DNA from: Halobacterium sp. CBA1132
GTDB lineage: Archaea; Halobacteriota; Halobacteria; Halobacteriales; Halobacteriaceae
Reading direction: 5' to 3'
DNA: 64,000 bases
Assembly: GCF_001485535.1 (NCBI RefSeq)
Contig: NZ_BCMZ01000001.1
Coordinates: 124,001-188,000 of the forward strand
Part shown: positions 17,677 through 25,522 of the stretch, one piece after another
Layout: every line of letters begins with the position of its first letter
Position numbering within the stretch: position 1 is the stretch's first letter
The notes under the pieces: generated by a model
What the model saw: the letters and a program-made list of their open reading frames with translations, nothing else
What the model was told of the DNA's origin: nothing
Databases searched by the model: none
Translations under genes and position numbers: made by a program

Positions 17677-18129
17677 TCAGTGGTCGCTGCGCACGAACGT
17701 CACCGGGCACGGCGCCGACAGCAACACCGTCTGCGCGGTGCTGCCGAAGACGGCTTTCCCGGTGGGCGAGCGCTTCCGGCCGCCGACGACCGCGATGTCG
17801 GCGTCCACGCTGTCTGCGAGCGAGACGATGCTCTCGCCGTGCCCGCCGACGTGCCCGCGCACGTCGTAGTCCACGCCGGCGTCGTCGAGGTGGTCGCCGA
17901 GGTCGCGAATCGTCGCGTGGCGGCGCGCCACGTCGTCGGCGGTCACCTCGTCGCCCTCCCCGAAGCCGAGGCGTTCGGCGGTGTCGTCGAACTCCTCGCG
18001 CGTGAAGACGTGCGCGAGCGTCACCGTCGCGCCCGCCGGCCCGGCGATGTCCGTGGCGGTGCGCGCCATCGGCGAGATTCGTTCGTCGTCCGACGGTCCG
18101 ACAGCCAGCAGCAGATTCTCGATGGCCAT
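17677..18129 (-). CDS. Universal stress protein (UspA family)
   Basis: A 150-residue UspA-fold protein. It begins MAIENLLLAVGPSDDERISP, typical of the first strand and ATP loop. Near the C terminus it carries VVGGRKRSPTGKAVFGSTAQ, the G-2x-G-9x-G(S/T) ATP-binding motif. A start 27 bp upstream is possible but unlike the family. It is likely a nucleotide-binding stress-response protein. Placed directly upstream of the AIM24 gene and divergent from the SDR gene, with a 60-bp shared promoter region. Confidence 0.9.
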   Translation of the reverse strand: MAIENLLLAVGPSDDERISPMARTATDIAGPAGATVTLAHVFTREEFDDTAERLGFGEGDEVTADDVARRHATIRDLGDHLDDAGVDYDVRGHVGGHGESIVSLADSVDADIAVVGGRKRSPTGKAVFGSTAQTVLLSAPCPVTFVRSDH

Positions 18130-18189
18130 GTCACCGGCGTCTGCTGGCAACCCCATAAGAATATCCCGCGCGGCCGGCGACTACGACGC

Positions 18190-18930
18190 GTGCTCGCTCC
18201 CGACCTCACCGACCGCACCGCGCTCGTCACCGGCGGCGCGACGGGGCTGGGCCGCGCGCTCTGCCTGTCGCTGGCCGACTGCGGCGCCAGCGTCGCCGTC
18301 CACTACCACTCCAGCGCCGACGCCGCCCGCGTCACCGCCGCCGACGCCCGCGACCGCGGCGCTCCCGACGCTGCACCCGTGCAGGGCGACGTAACCACTC
18401 CCGAGAGCGTCGACGGCATCTTCGACGCGGCGGAAGCCGAACTCGGCGCCGTGGACGTACTCGTGAACAACGTCGGCGACTTCGCGCCCGGTCACTGGGC
18501 GGGCCTCGATTTCGAGACGTGGAACCGCGTCCTCCACACGAACCTCACGGGGACGTACCTCTGCTCGAAGCGCGCGCTCCCCGGGATGCGCGACCAGCAG
18601 TGGGGCCGCATCGTCAACATCGGCTACGCGTCCGCCGAGAAGGGCATGGTCTCCCCGAAGAACTTCCCGTACTTCGCCGCGAAACAGGGCGTGCTCATGT
18701 TCACGCGGATGCTCGCCGCGGACACCCAAGACGACGGCATCACGGTCAACGCCGTCTCACCGTACGTCGTCGAGACCTCGGACGAGTTCCCCGAGGACGC
18801 CCCGCGCGGCCGCTGGGCTTCGACCGACGACATCGCGCAGGCAGTCCGGTTCTTCTGCGACGAGAACTCCGACTACATCTCCGGCGAGAACGTCGAAGTT
18901 GACGGCGGATGGTTGCCAGAGGACGTGTAA
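18190..18930 (+). CDS. Short-chain dehydrogenase/reductase
   Basis: A 246-residue classical SDR beginning at a GTG (18190). The cofactor motif is VTGGATGLGRAL. The NNVGDF segment corresponds to NNAG. The active site is YFAAK (YxxxK). The lysine and tyrosine are intact; the usual upstream Ser region reads NIGYASAEKG. The enzyme uses NAD(P)(H); family members often act as 3-oxoacyl-ACP reductases, but the substrate is unknown. The last codons, GGWLPEDV stop, are found again 228 bp downstream at 19129-19158 in a separate copy. Confidence 0.92.
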   Translation: MLAPDLTDRTALVTGGATGLGRALCLSLADCGASVAVHYHSSADAARVTAADARDRGAPDAAPVQGDVTTPESVDGIFDAAEAELGAVDVLVNNVGDFAPGHWAGLDFETWNRVLHTNLTGTYLCSKRALPGMRDQQWGRIVNIGYASAEKGMVSPKNFPYFAAKQGVLMFTRMLAADTQDDGITVNAVSPYVVETSDEFPEDAPRGRWASTDDIAQAVRFFCDENSDYISGENVEVDGGWLPEDV

Positions 18931-19128
18931 CGCTGTTCGGCATCCACGAGCGAAGCGAGTGGTTCGCTGCCGGAGCGGGGCGAAGCCCCGCGAAGGCAGG
19001 GGTTTTTAGCGTAGATTTTTGCGAGGAGTGGTCGCCGGAGGCGACCCGACATGGTTCGAGAGGCGCTTTGCGCCTCTCGTCATGCCGAGACGGCTTCGCC
19101 GTCTCGTATCAAAGTAAAAAGGTACGTG
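18931..19128. repeat. Modular palindromic element between the two SDR 3' ends
   Basis: About 200 bp packed with hairpins. At 18944-18962 the stem ccac/gtgg encloses the loop gagcgaagcga. At 19002-19028 lies a 27-nt AT-rich core that occurs once more, inverted, at 55317-55343 with one mismatch. Further hairpins are gtcgcc/ggcgac (19031-19045), cgagaggcgc/gcgcctctcg (19057-19079) and cgagacggc/gccgtctcg (19086-19106). The element ends with aagtaaaaaggtac (19112-19125), whose reverse complement lies directly after the fusA stop codon at 55272. No protein is encoded. Confidence 0.75.
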
Positions 19129-19158
19129 TACGGCGGGTGGCTACCCGAGGACGTGTAG
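19129..19158 (+). pseudogene. Detached second copy of the SDR 3' end
   Basis: The 30 nt read Tyr-Gly-Gly-Trp-Leu-Pro-Glu-Asp-Val-stop, against Asp-Gly-Gly-Trp-Leu-Pro-Glu-Asp-Val-stop at the end of the intact SDR gene (18901-18930). 24 of 30 bases match. The differences inside the shared residues are synonymous (gga/ggg, ttg/cta, cca/ccc), so both copies once evolved as coding sequence. The palindromic element at 18931-19128 separates them. Confidence 0.7.
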
Positions 19159-19170
19159 CGTGAGGTCCAT

Positions 19171-19389
19171 TCATTCCGACTCTCGACCCAGCCACCACGC
19201 GAGCCCGATGCTCGCGACGAGGAGCGTCACGGAGCCGTAGAGGATGGCGGTCCCACGGGTCAAGGAACTACGGTCGACGGCGCGCAGCAGCGTCCGCCCG
19301 ACCCAGAACAGCACGGCGCCGGCGACGACGAGCTTGAACAACAGGAACTCGTATTCGAGCCACGTCGTGAATCCGTCCCACGAAGCCAT
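19171..19389 (-). CDS. Small two-helix membrane protein
   Basis: A 72-residue protein. Two hydrophobic segments are visible (about residues 15-36, LLFKLVVAGAVLFWVGRTLL, and about 46-66, TAILYGSVTLLVASIGLAWW), with a short acidic end RESE. The first helix is preceded by WDGFTTWLEYE. No family was recognised and no catalytic residues are evident. It lies upstream of and on the same strand as nothing obvious; 46 bp separate it from the next small membrane protein gene, which is on the same strand and upstream. Confidence 0.65.
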   Translation of the reverse strand: MASWDGFTTWLEYEFLLFKLVVAGAVLFWVGRTLLRAVDRSSLTRGTAILYGSVTLLVASIGLAWWLGRESE

Positions 19390-19435
19390 GGATTAAATTC
19401 CGCGCGCTCGGGTAAGTATTTTCTCGCGTTCGGCG

Positions 19436-19627
19436 TCAGCTCTCGCTCCACGGCCCGACGCCGAAGACGTTCCCGGCTACCCAGCCGGCGGCGAACGGCG
19501 CGACGACGGCCAGACAGCCGAGGCCGACCCAGCGCGCGGGCGGCGGTTGGCTGGCGAGGTAGCCGAGGTACGCGATGCCCGCGACGGGGAGCAGGCGGGC
19601 CAGCACCGAGTTCGACTGCGCGCTCAT
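19436..19627 (-). CDS. Small two-helix membrane protein
   Basis: A 63-residue protein starting MSAQSNSVLARLLPVAGIAY with two hydrophobic stretches (about 10-26 and 33-54) separated by ASQPPPARW. The ATG at 19627 was preferred over one 63 bp upstream, because the added segment is not hydrophobic or conserved-looking. The function is unknown. It may be co-transcribed with the small membrane protein gene that follows at 19389-19171. Confidence 0.65.
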   Translation of the reverse strand: MSAQSNSVLARLLPVAGIAYLGYLASQPPPARWVGLGCLAVVAPFAAGWVAGNVFGVGPWSES

Positions 19628-19720
19628 GGCTCGGGATTCGCCGCTCGCACGGAAGAACCCACCTCTCCGCGGTTGCGGGGAGCGGTACACCTTTGCTGTC
19701 GCGTTCGGTTACGGCGGGTA

Positions 19721-20191
19721 ATGCACGAGCGAGCGGCGGAGTTCGTCGAGCGGGCCCGGGAGGAGTACGGCGTCGACGTGGACGTCCACGAGTTCGACGA
19801 GGGAACGAAGACGGCGGCGGACGCGGCGGACGCGGTGGGCTGTGACGTCGCGCAAATCGCGTCGAGCATCGTCGTGGTCGCGGACGACGAGCCGGTGGTC
19901 GTCGTGACGAGCGGCGCGAACCGCGTGGACCTCTCGAAGGTCGCAGTCTACCGGGACGCCAGCGACGCGCGGATGGCCGAAGCGGACGAGGTGAAGGAGG
20001 CGACGGGCTGGAGTATCGGCGGCGTGCCGCCCATCTGCCACGCGACGGACGTGCCCGTCCTGCTGGACGATACGCTCCTCGACCACGACGGCGTGTGGGC
20101 CGCAGCCGGCACGCCGACCGCGGTCTGGCCCATCGAGCCCGAGCGCCTGCGCGACCTCGCGAACGCCGAGCCAGTCGACGTCGCGGAGTGA
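19721..20191 (+). CDS. YbaK/EbsC-family aminoacyl-tRNA deacylase
   Basis: A 156-residue YbaK-domain protein starting MHERAAEFVERAREEYGVDV. Family features are visible: SSIVVVADDEPVVVVTSGANRVD, the K(E)ATGWSIGGVPP loop that lines the active site, and the final GTPTAVWPIEPERL. These enzymes hydrolyse mischarged tRNA such as Cys-tRNAPro or Ala-tRNAPro. The upstream frame is open further, but the ATG at 19721 matches the family start. Monocistronic. Confidence 0.9.
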   Translation: MHERAAEFVERAREEYGVDVDVHEFDEGTKTAADAADAVGCDVAQIASSIVVVADDEPVVVVTSGANRVDLSKVAVYRDASDARMAEADEVKEATGWSIGGVPPICHATDVPVLLDDTLLDHDGVWAAAGTPTAVWPIEPERLRDLANAEPVDVAE

Positions 20192-20240
20192 GGGCTGCCG
20201 GCAGCCCGGCTTTTTTGCTGCCGTCACGCGACTGTCACGT

Positions 20241-21179
20241 ATGGACGAGATGCATCCGGAGGCGCGGGCGGCGATGGAGCGCCGCGAGAAGCTCCCGGTG
20301 TCGCTGCGGACTGTCGGCGCGCGCCCGCTGCGGCTGCTGGAGCGCGCGACGAGCTGGTGGCAGAACCGCAACCCCCCGGAAGTGGGTCGCGTCGTCGACC
20401 GCACGATTCCCGGCCCTGTTGGTGACCTCCCTGTGCGGCTCTACCGCCCCGAGGGCGACGGCCCGTTCCCGACGGTCGTGTTCTACCACGGTGGGGGGTT
20501 CGTGATGGGGAGTCTGGAGACGCACGACCTGTTCTGCCGCCACCTCACGCGCGAGAGCGACTGCGTCGTGGTGTCCGTGGACTACCGGCTCGCGCCCGAG
20601 CACCCGTTCCCGGCAGCCGTCGAGGACGCGTACGCCGCGCTGGAGTGGGCGGCGGACAACCCCGACGCGCTCGCCAGCACGGGCGACCTCGCGGTCGTCG
20701 GGGACTCCGCAGGCGGGAACCTCGCGGCCGTCGTCGCGCTGATGGCCGCCGAGCGCGACGGTCCGGACGTCGACTACCAGTACCTCCTCTATCCGGGCGT
20801 CGGCATCGAGGAAGACCACGAGTCGGTCCGCGAGCACGCCGGGAAGGTGCTCAGCGAGGACGACCTCTGGTGGTTCCGGGAGTGCTACTACGGCTCCGAG
20901 ATTCACGAGCGCAACCCCTACGGCGATCCCACGAACGCCTGCGACCTCTCCGGGGTCGCGCCCGCGACCGTGCTCACGGCGGGCTTCGACCCGCTCCGGG
21001 ACGGCGGCCGAAGGTACGCCGCCCAGCTCGCCGCGGACGGCGTGCCGACGCGCCACGTCGAGTACGAGGACGTGATTCACGGGTTCGCGACGATGCTGTC
21101 CTCGCCGGACCTCGACCGCGCGCACGAGGCAGTCGCGGACGTCGCCGGCGACCTTCGCGAGGCGTTCGACGACGCGTAA
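20241..21179 (+). CDS. Alpha/beta hydrolase, HSL-type esterase
   Basis: A 312-residue carboxylesterase of the hormone-sensitive-lipase group. The oxyanion-hole motif is HGGGFVMGS. The nucleophile elbow is GDSAGGN. The catalytic Asp is in the GFDPLRDGG block and the His in VIHGFATML. It has no signal peptide and is expected to be cytosolic, hydrolysing short acyl esters. All catalytic residues are present. Its stop touches the stop of the convergent LURP-one gene. Confidence 0.93.
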   Translation: MDEMHPEARAAMERREKLPVSLRTVGARPLRLLERATSWWQNRNPPEVGRVVDRTIPGPVGDLPVRLYRPEGDGPFPTVVFYHGGGFVMGSLETHDLFCRHLTRESDCVVVSVDYRLAPEHPFPAAVEDAYAALEWAADNPDALASTGDLAVVGDSAGGNLAAVVALMAAERDGPDVDYQYLLYPGVGIEEDHESVREHAGKVLSEDDLWWFRECYYGSEIHERNPYGDPTNACDLSGVAPATVLTAGFDPLRDGGRRYAAQLAADGVPTRHVEYEDVIHGFATMLSSPDLDRAHEAVADVAGDLREAFDDA

Positions 21180-21755
21180 TCACTCGTTTTCGAGTGCGTC
21201 CAGGACGCAGGCGGCGGCGATGACGGCCTCCTTAGGTACGTCGCTGGCGTCGTCGATGGTGACGGTGTAGGCGTCCCGCAGCGAGAACTTCCCGCTGACG
21301 TCGCCGACGTGGTCGCCCTCGGCATCGAATATCTCGTAACGGTTCGGGACCAAGTTCGCGAAGCCGACGAGGTGGCGGAGCGCCGAGAGGAGCTTGCTCT
21401 TCGAGCGAATCGTCGCCAGCGTCTCGCCCGTTTCGGGGTCCCGGACCGTCCAGTTCTCCACGAACAGCGAGAGGTCCTCGTCGAGCACGACGACCTCCTC
21501 GCCAGTGCCGGCGTCGGTAATCGTGTAGTTGCCCGCGACATCCATGATGCCCCCGGCCTTCACGGTGAACGCGTCCTCGCCGTCGCCGGTGACGAACGGG
21601 AACTCCTCTTTCATCTTGAACATCTTCTGCTTGCCGCGCAGGACGACGCTGCCGCCGCTGTCGCGGACGGCGTACTTGTTCCGAATCAGGGACTGCCGGA
21701 CTTCGTAGCGGTCGTCGTCGAGGTCGACCGTGGAGATGTCGTACGTGGCGGGCAT
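21180..21755 (-). CDS. LURP-one-related / scramblase-like beta-barrel protein
   Basis: A 191-residue LURP-one family protein with the tubby-like beta-barrel fold. It begins MPATYDISTVDLDDDRYEVR. The repeating strands (SLIRNKYAVRDSGGSVVLRG, SLFVENWTVRDPETGETLAT, NRYEIFDAEGDHVGDVSGKF) are typical of the family, which may bind membrane lipids. The ATG at 21755 was chosen over an upstream one that lies inside IS-flanking sequence. The IS pair begins 59 bp upstream of this start, so the promoter may have been altered by the insertion. Confidence 0.85.
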   Translation of the reverse strand: MPATYDISTVDLDDDRYEVRQSLIRNKYAVRDSGGSVVLRGKQKMFKMKEEFPFVTGDGEDAFTVKAGGIMDVAGNYTITDAGTGEEVVVLDEDLSLFVENWTVRDPETGETLATIRSKSKLLSALRHLVGFANLVPNRYEIFDAEGDHVGDVSGKFSLRDAYTVTIDDASDVPKEAVIAAACVLDALENE

Positions 21756-21813
21756 CGGTGTGCGTTCGGGTGCGTCGCCTTCCAGTAAAAGGGTTCGCAC
21801 GGTCACCGGCATC

Positions 21814-22501
21814 GTGTTTAGTTTAGCGAGTTCCACCAGACGGCGAAGGCTTGCAACCACGATTCCGCTGTTGTTGGCTCGACGTGGCTGAAACTATTAC
21901 TGAACGAGGAAGTCCGTCGTTTTATCTCTCTAAAAACACGTTCGACAGCATTCCGATTCCCATGACGAACGGTTTGGAATCGGAGCCCGACTCGCTGGAG
22001 TGCTGTTTTGAGGTGCTGGGCGTGATCAACTAGAAACACGGCATCTTCGACGTCGTGTTTCTCGCGTAATTCCTGCAGAAATCGTTCAGTCAACGCCGTT
22101 GTTGTCGTCGGAAACAGCCGTATATGCAGGAATCTGTTCGAGGCTGGATTGATGGCAGCGTACAGCCAGTACTGCTGGCCGTCGATGCGGATCACCGTTT
22201 CGTCAACCGCAATCTGATCCGGACTAGCGTTGCTGGCGGGCTGTAGATCAGCTTTCTGTACCCAATCATGGACCGCTTTTCGCGAGCGTTGGACACCGAA
22301 CTTCTCAAGTTCTTTTATTGTATTCGAAAGTGAGAGACCAGCCAAATGAAGTCGAATACCAAGCTGCATCAGCTCGCTCGGTGTCCGCTCTCGCTCCACA
22401 AAATCTAACTCGATCCAGTCGCTACAGCCACTGAGGCGAGTGATTTCAGCCATAGACAGCAGAAATCACTCTCGCCTCACTTTTCAGTCTTAACTAAACA
22501 C
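21814..22501. mobile_element. IS6-type insertion sequence, copy 1
   Basis: A 688-bp element with terminal inverted repeats gtgtttagtt (left, 21814) and aactaaacac (right, ending 22501), extended imperfectly inward. It contains a single transposase gene on the minus strand. Both the size and the single DDE transposase fit haloarchaeal IS6-family elements (ISH14/ISH15 type, from memory). The left flanking octamer is ccggcatc and the right flanking octamer gaccgtca, so no target duplication is visible for this copy alone. Confidence 0.9.
21818..22453 (-). CDS. IS6-family transposase, copy 1
   Basis: A 211-residue DDE transposase beginning MAEITRLSGCSDWIELDFVE. An N-terminal helix-turn-helix (FGVQRSRKAVHDWVQKADLQ) precedes the catalytic core: first Asp in AVDETVIRI, second Asp in VFLVDHAQHL, and Glu in NAVERVFREIKRR. 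The sequence is full length and appears intact. It is nearly identical to the second copy next to it. Confidence 0.93.
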   Translation of the reverse strand: MAEITRLSGCSDWIELDFVERERTPSELMQLGIRLHLAGLSLSNTIKELEKFGVQRSRKAVHDWVQKADLQPASNASPDQIAVDETVIRIDGQQYWLYAAINPASNRFLHIRLFPTTTTALTERFLQELREKHDVEDAVFLVDHAQHLKTALQRVGLRFQTVRHGNRNAVERVFREIKRRTSSFSNSFSHVEPTTAESWLQAFAVWWNSLN

Positions 22502-22517
22502 GACCGTCACCGGCATC
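22502..22517. repeat. 16-bp junction between the two IS copies
   Basis: The junction reads gaccgtcaccggcatc. Its second half, gtcaccggcatc, equals the left flank of copy 1. Its first half, gaccgtca, closely matches the right flank of copy 2 (gacccgtca). The join lies in shared gtca. This is what a tandem duplication of one IS with recombination between its right and left flanks would leave. Confidence 0.7.
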
Positions 22518-23207
22518 GTGTTTAGTTTAGCGAGTTCCACCAGACGGCGAAGGCTTGCAACCACGATTCCGCTGTTGTTGGCTCGACGTGGCTGAAACTA
22601 TTACTGAACGAGGAAGTTCGACGTTTTATCTCTCTAAAAACACGTTCGACAGCATTCCGATTCCCATGACGAACGGTCTGGAATCGAAGCCCGACTCGTT
22701 GGAGTGCTGTTTTGAGATGCTGGGCGTGATCAACCAGAAACACTGCGTCTTCAACGTCGTGTTTCTCGCGTAACTCCTGCAGAAACCGTTCAGTCAACGC
22801 CGTTGTTGTCGTCGGAAACAGCCGTACGTGCAGGAATCTGTTCGAATTAGGATTGACGGCAGCGTACAGCCAGTACTGCTGGCCGTCGATGCGGATCACC
22901 GTTTCGTCAACCGCAACCTGATCCGGACTAGCGTCGCTGGCGGGCTGTAGATCAGCTTTCTGCACCCAGTCATGGATGGCTTTCCGCGAGCGTTTGACAC
23001 CGAACTTCTCAAGTTCTTTGACGGTATTCGAAAGTGAGAGTCCAGCCAGATGGAGTCGAATACCAAGACGCATCAGCTCGCTCGGTGTCCGCTCTCGCTC
23101 CACAAAATCTAACTCAAGCCAGTCGCTACAGCCACTGAGGCGGGTGATTTCTGCCATGAACCAGCTGAAAATCACTTCCGCCTCACTTTTCAGCCTTAAC
23201 TAAACAC
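22518..23207. mobile_element. IS6-type insertion sequence, copy 2
   Basis: A 690-bp element with the same terminal repeats as copy 1 (gtgtttagtt at 22518, aactaaacac ending 23207) and the same orientation. It differs from copy 1 by scattered substitutions, so the duplication is not brand new or the copies arrived separately. No cargo lies between the copies, so this is not a working composite transposon. Confidence 0.9.
22522..23157 (-). CDS. IS6-family transposase, copy 2
   Basis: A 211-residue DDE transposase starting MAEITRLSGCSDWLELDFVE, with the same helix-turn-helix and D-D-E residues as copy 1 (AVDETVIRI, FLVDHAQHL, NAVERVFREIKRR). An in-frame start 18 bp upstream exists, but the Met at 23157 corresponds to the start of copy 1. 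Replacements against copy 1 include Ile to Leu near residue 14 and changes in the NPNSNRFLHVRL stretch. Confidence 0.93.
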   Translation of the reverse strand: MAEITRLSGCSDWLELDFVERERTPSELMRLGIRLHLAGLSLSNTVKELEKFGVKRSRKAIHDWVQKADLQPASDASPDQVAVDETVIRIDGQQYWLYAAVNPNSNRFLHVRLFPTTTTALTERFLQELREKHDVEDAVFLVDHAQHLKTALQRVGLRFQTVRHGNRNAVERVFREIKRRTSSFSNSFSHVEPTTAESWLQAFAVWWNSLN

Positions 23208-23299
23208 GACCCGTCAGAGCCGACGAAGAGAAAAACCAGTGGCGACTTCCAAAACCCTAACTCCGCGGTCTTTTACGTACGGGGCCGCTATACGCCACC

Positions 23300-23959
23300 A
23301 TGAGCGAAAACGTCGGGGAGCACGTCCCCTTCGAGTGTCCGTCGTGTTCGCCGGACCTCGAAACCGTCCACGAGGTACTCACCACGGGTGGCGGAGCGGC
23401 GACGGTGAAGTGTACCGACTGCGGCCACGTCCACAAGGAACCCGTCGAGGAGGAGACCACTGTCAGCGTCGACGTCGTCGTCTCGCAGGACGGCGAGTCC
23501 TTCACGGGGAGCGCGGCGTTCGACCCCGAGGAGACCATCTACGAGGGCGACGAGTTCGTCGTGGAGACCGAGGAAGTCATCGCGCAGGTGCGCGTGACCA
23601 GCATCGAGGTCGGTCCCGAGGACCGCACGACGCGCGCGGACGCCGCGGACATCGACACGGTGTGGGCGCGCGACGTGGGCAACGTCAGCGTCGACGTCAC
23701 CATCAACCCCAAGGAGGACAGCGAGGAGGGAAGCCGGAGCATCGAGGTCCACGTCCCCGGCGACTACGAGTTCGCGGTCGGGGAGACCGAGACGTTCGGT
23801 GAGGAGGAATTCACCATCACGGGCATCCACGTCCGGGAGAACGCGATTGACAGCTACAAGTTCCCGAAGCTCGGGGACGACGGCGACGTGGTGTTCGCGA
23901 AGGACGTCAAGCGCGTGTACGGCGACGACGAGACCAGCGGCGCGTGGTCCCCCTGGTAG
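23300..23959 (+). CDS. HVO_0476-like zinc-finger protein
   Basis: A 219-residue acidic protein. The N terminus carries two cysteine pairs, FECPSCSPDLETVHEV and VKCTDCGHVHKE, forming a likely zinc ribbon. The rest is a beta-rich region with several Glu/Asp-rich strands (EETIYEGDEFVVETEEVIAQ) and an ending DETSGAWSPW. It matches, from memory, the haloarchaeal HVO_0476 zinc-finger family of unknown function. It lies 17 bp upstream of the isoaspartyl methyltransferase gene on the same strand, an arrangement I expect in other haloarchaea. Confidence 0.82.
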   Translation: MSENVGEHVPFECPSCSPDLETVHEVLTTGGGAATVKCTDCGHVHKEPVEEETTVSVDVVVSQDGESFTGSAAFDPEETIYEGDEFVVETEEVIAQVRVTSIEVGPEDRTTRADAADIDTVWARDVGNVSVDVTINPKEDSEEGSRSIEVHVPGDYEFAVGETETFGEEEFTITGIHVRENAIDSYKFPKLGDDGDVVFAKDVKRVYGDDETSGAWSPW

Positions 23960-23976
23960 CCGACTGACCCAGAGTC

Positions 23977-24630
23977 ATGACCGACGACGACCCCGAGACT
24001 GAGGCCGTCGAACGCGACGAACTCGCGGACGCGCTCGCCAAGCGGCCGAACGTCACCGAGCGCGTCGCCGACGCGATTCGCGCGGTGCCCCGCCACGAGT
24101 TCGTCCCCGCAGACCAGCGCGACGCGGCCTACGACGACCGCCCGCTCCCAATCGGGGAGGGACAGACCGTCAGCGCGCCACACGTGGTCGCCATCATCGC
24201 GAACGAACTCGACCTCCGCGAGGGCGACCGCGTGCTCGAAATCGGAACGGGGTGTGGCTACCACGCCGCCGTCACCGCCGAACTCGTCGGCGCCGAGCTC
24301 GTCTACTCCGTCGAGTACGTCGAAGACCTCGCGGAGCAGGCACGCGAGAACCTCGAGCGCGCGGGCTACGGCGACGTGTCGGTCCGCCACGGCGACGGCC
24401 ACGACGGCTGGCCCGAGCACGCGCCCTACGACGCCGCGTATCTGACGTGTGCCGCGCCCGAGTTCCCGGATGCGGTCGTCGAGCAAGTGCGCGACGGCGG
24501 CCGGCTGGTCGGCCCGCTTGGAGACGCCAGCCAGCGCCTCGTCCGCGCCGAAAAGGACGAAGATGGCGGCCTCGTGGAGTCCGACGAGGGACCGGTGCGG
24601 TTCGTGCGGATGCAGGGCGGCAATTATTGA
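23977..24630 (+). CDS. pcm: Protein-L-isoaspartate O-methyltransferase
   Basis: A 217-residue SAM-dependent methyltransferase that starts repair of isoaspartyl residues in damaged proteins. Motif I is VLEIGTGCGYHAAV. The family start AIRAVPRHEFVPADQRDAAY and the substrate-loop PLPIGEGQTVSAPHVVAII are both present, as is the late GPLGDASQRLV. It is complete. It is a paralogue of the protein encoded at 26573, but closer to the standard sequence. Likely in an operon with the zinc-finger gene upstream. Confidence 0.93.
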   Translation: MTDDDPETEAVERDELADALAKRPNVTERVADAIRAVPRHEFVPADQRDAAYDDRPLPIGEGQTVSAPHVVAIIANELDLREGDRVLEIGTGCGYHAAVTAELVGAELVYSVEYVEDLAEQARENLERAGYGDVSVRHGDGHDGWPEHAPYDAAYLTCAAPEFPDAVVEQVRDGGRLVGPLGDASQRLVRAEKDEDGGLVESDEGPVRFVRMQGGNY

Positions 24631-24735
24631 TATCTTCCCCGTCCTGAAGCGCGGTCTTTCTTCTCGGTTTTCCGTGACCGAGGCCCCCTCACAGATTGGA
24701 ACCGCAGGGATTCTACAAAATCCCGCGTGATGGTT
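24631..24735. mobile_element. Possible relic of an IS200/IS605-type (IS1341) end
   Basis: Directly after the pcm stop codon the sequence atcttccccgtcctgaagcg followed by cggtctttcttctcgg, and further on the hairpin gggattctacaaaatccc (24713-24731), resemble the right end of TnpB-only elements common in haloarchaea, from memory. No tnpB or tnpA is present. The call rests on resemblance only. Confidence 0.3.
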
Positions 24736-24777
24736 CGGTGGCTAGACGGTGGCAGTTGCTCCAGTTAAGGTGCGGAC

Positions 24778-25245
24778 TCAGGTTCCGAGAAACTCGTTCA
24801 GTTCCCGGAATTCATCGGATGAGAGAATGACTTCGGTGTCGAACGCGTCGAATCGTTCGAAGTCGTCGTCGATCGTCAGGACGGTGTTCACCCCTTCGTC
24901 GGTCGCTACCTGCGCGTAGTACCCGTCCCAGCCGCCGACGTTTGCGTCACCCGCCTGAGAGAACCCACCCCGAACGACGGCTTCGTGCATCCCGTCGTAC
25001 CAGTGGATTCGTTTCGCGTCCATGAAGTTCCGGAGGAGCCGGGACGCGTTCGCGTTCGAATGCCCGTAGTACGTCGTGAGCACAGTGTGTGCGCCGACCA
25101 CGGCCGGGTACGGGACGACGGCGTCGATGTCGCCGGAGATCGCGTCCCGGACGTACGAGAGCGCAGCGTCACGAACCGGAGTCTCCGTGTGTGCGAGGGC
25201 GATGACGCCGACGTCGAATAGGTACGGGCCACCAGTGTCACTCAT
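24778..25245 (-). CDS. PIN-domain toxin (VapC-like)
   Basis: A 155-residue PIN-fold protein. It opens GGPYLFDVGVIALAHTETPV, with the first acidic residue of the active site, and the last acidic cluster is LTIDDDFERFDAFDTEV. It probably acts as a ribonuclease toxin. Its ATG overlaps the last 8 bp of the upstream AbrB-type antitoxin gene (ATGAGTGA), so translation is coupled. The pair forms a two-gene module with its own operator-like palindrome. Confidence 0.85.
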   Translation of the reverse strand: MSDTGGPYLFDVGVIALAHTETPVRDAALSYVRDAISGDIDAVVPYPAVVGAHTVLTTYYGHSNANASRLLRNFMDAKRIHWYDGMHEAVVRGGFSQAGDANVGGWDGYYAQVATDEGVNTVLTIDDDFERFDAFDTEVILSSDEFRELNEFLGT

Positions 25246-25522
25246 CGTGGTTGTTCTCTGCGCCCTCGCGAACAGCGTCCCGGTGCTTTCGAGCGATGGG
25301 GTTGGCGCCCTCGGTGTGTGGCTCTGTCCCCTCTCGCTCCGAAGCCGCTTCCGCGACGAGTTGTTCCATGCGGCCGATAACTTCCGCCGGGTCGTCTTCG
25401 GGTTCGACGACCGCCTTCCCGTCCTCTTCGCGGACTTCGACTTCGGTACCGGGAGCGATACCGAGCCGCTCCCGCAGTTCCTGCGGGAGGACGATTCGCC
25501 CTTTCGAATCTACCTTCGTCAT
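25238..25522 (-). CDS. AbrB/SpoVT-type antitoxin
   Basis: A 94-residue protein starting MTKVDSKGRIVLPQELRERL, a swapped-hairpin AbrB DNA-binding domain. The C-terminal part is an acidic, helical segment (EVIGRMEQLVAEAASEREGT) likely to bind the PIN toxin. It is first in the module, with an 8-bp overlap into the toxin gene. The 21-bp palindrome just before the ATG suggests autoregulation. Confidence 0.88.
   Translation of the reverse strand: MTKVDSKGRIVLPQELRERLGIAPGTEVEVREEDGKAVVEPEDDPAEVIGRMEQLVAEAASEREGTEPHTEGANPIARKHRDAVREGAENNHDE

Noticed and set aside
21814-23207. IS pair as a composite transposon
   Set aside because: Only 16 bp lie between the copies, both in the same orientation, so there is no cargo.
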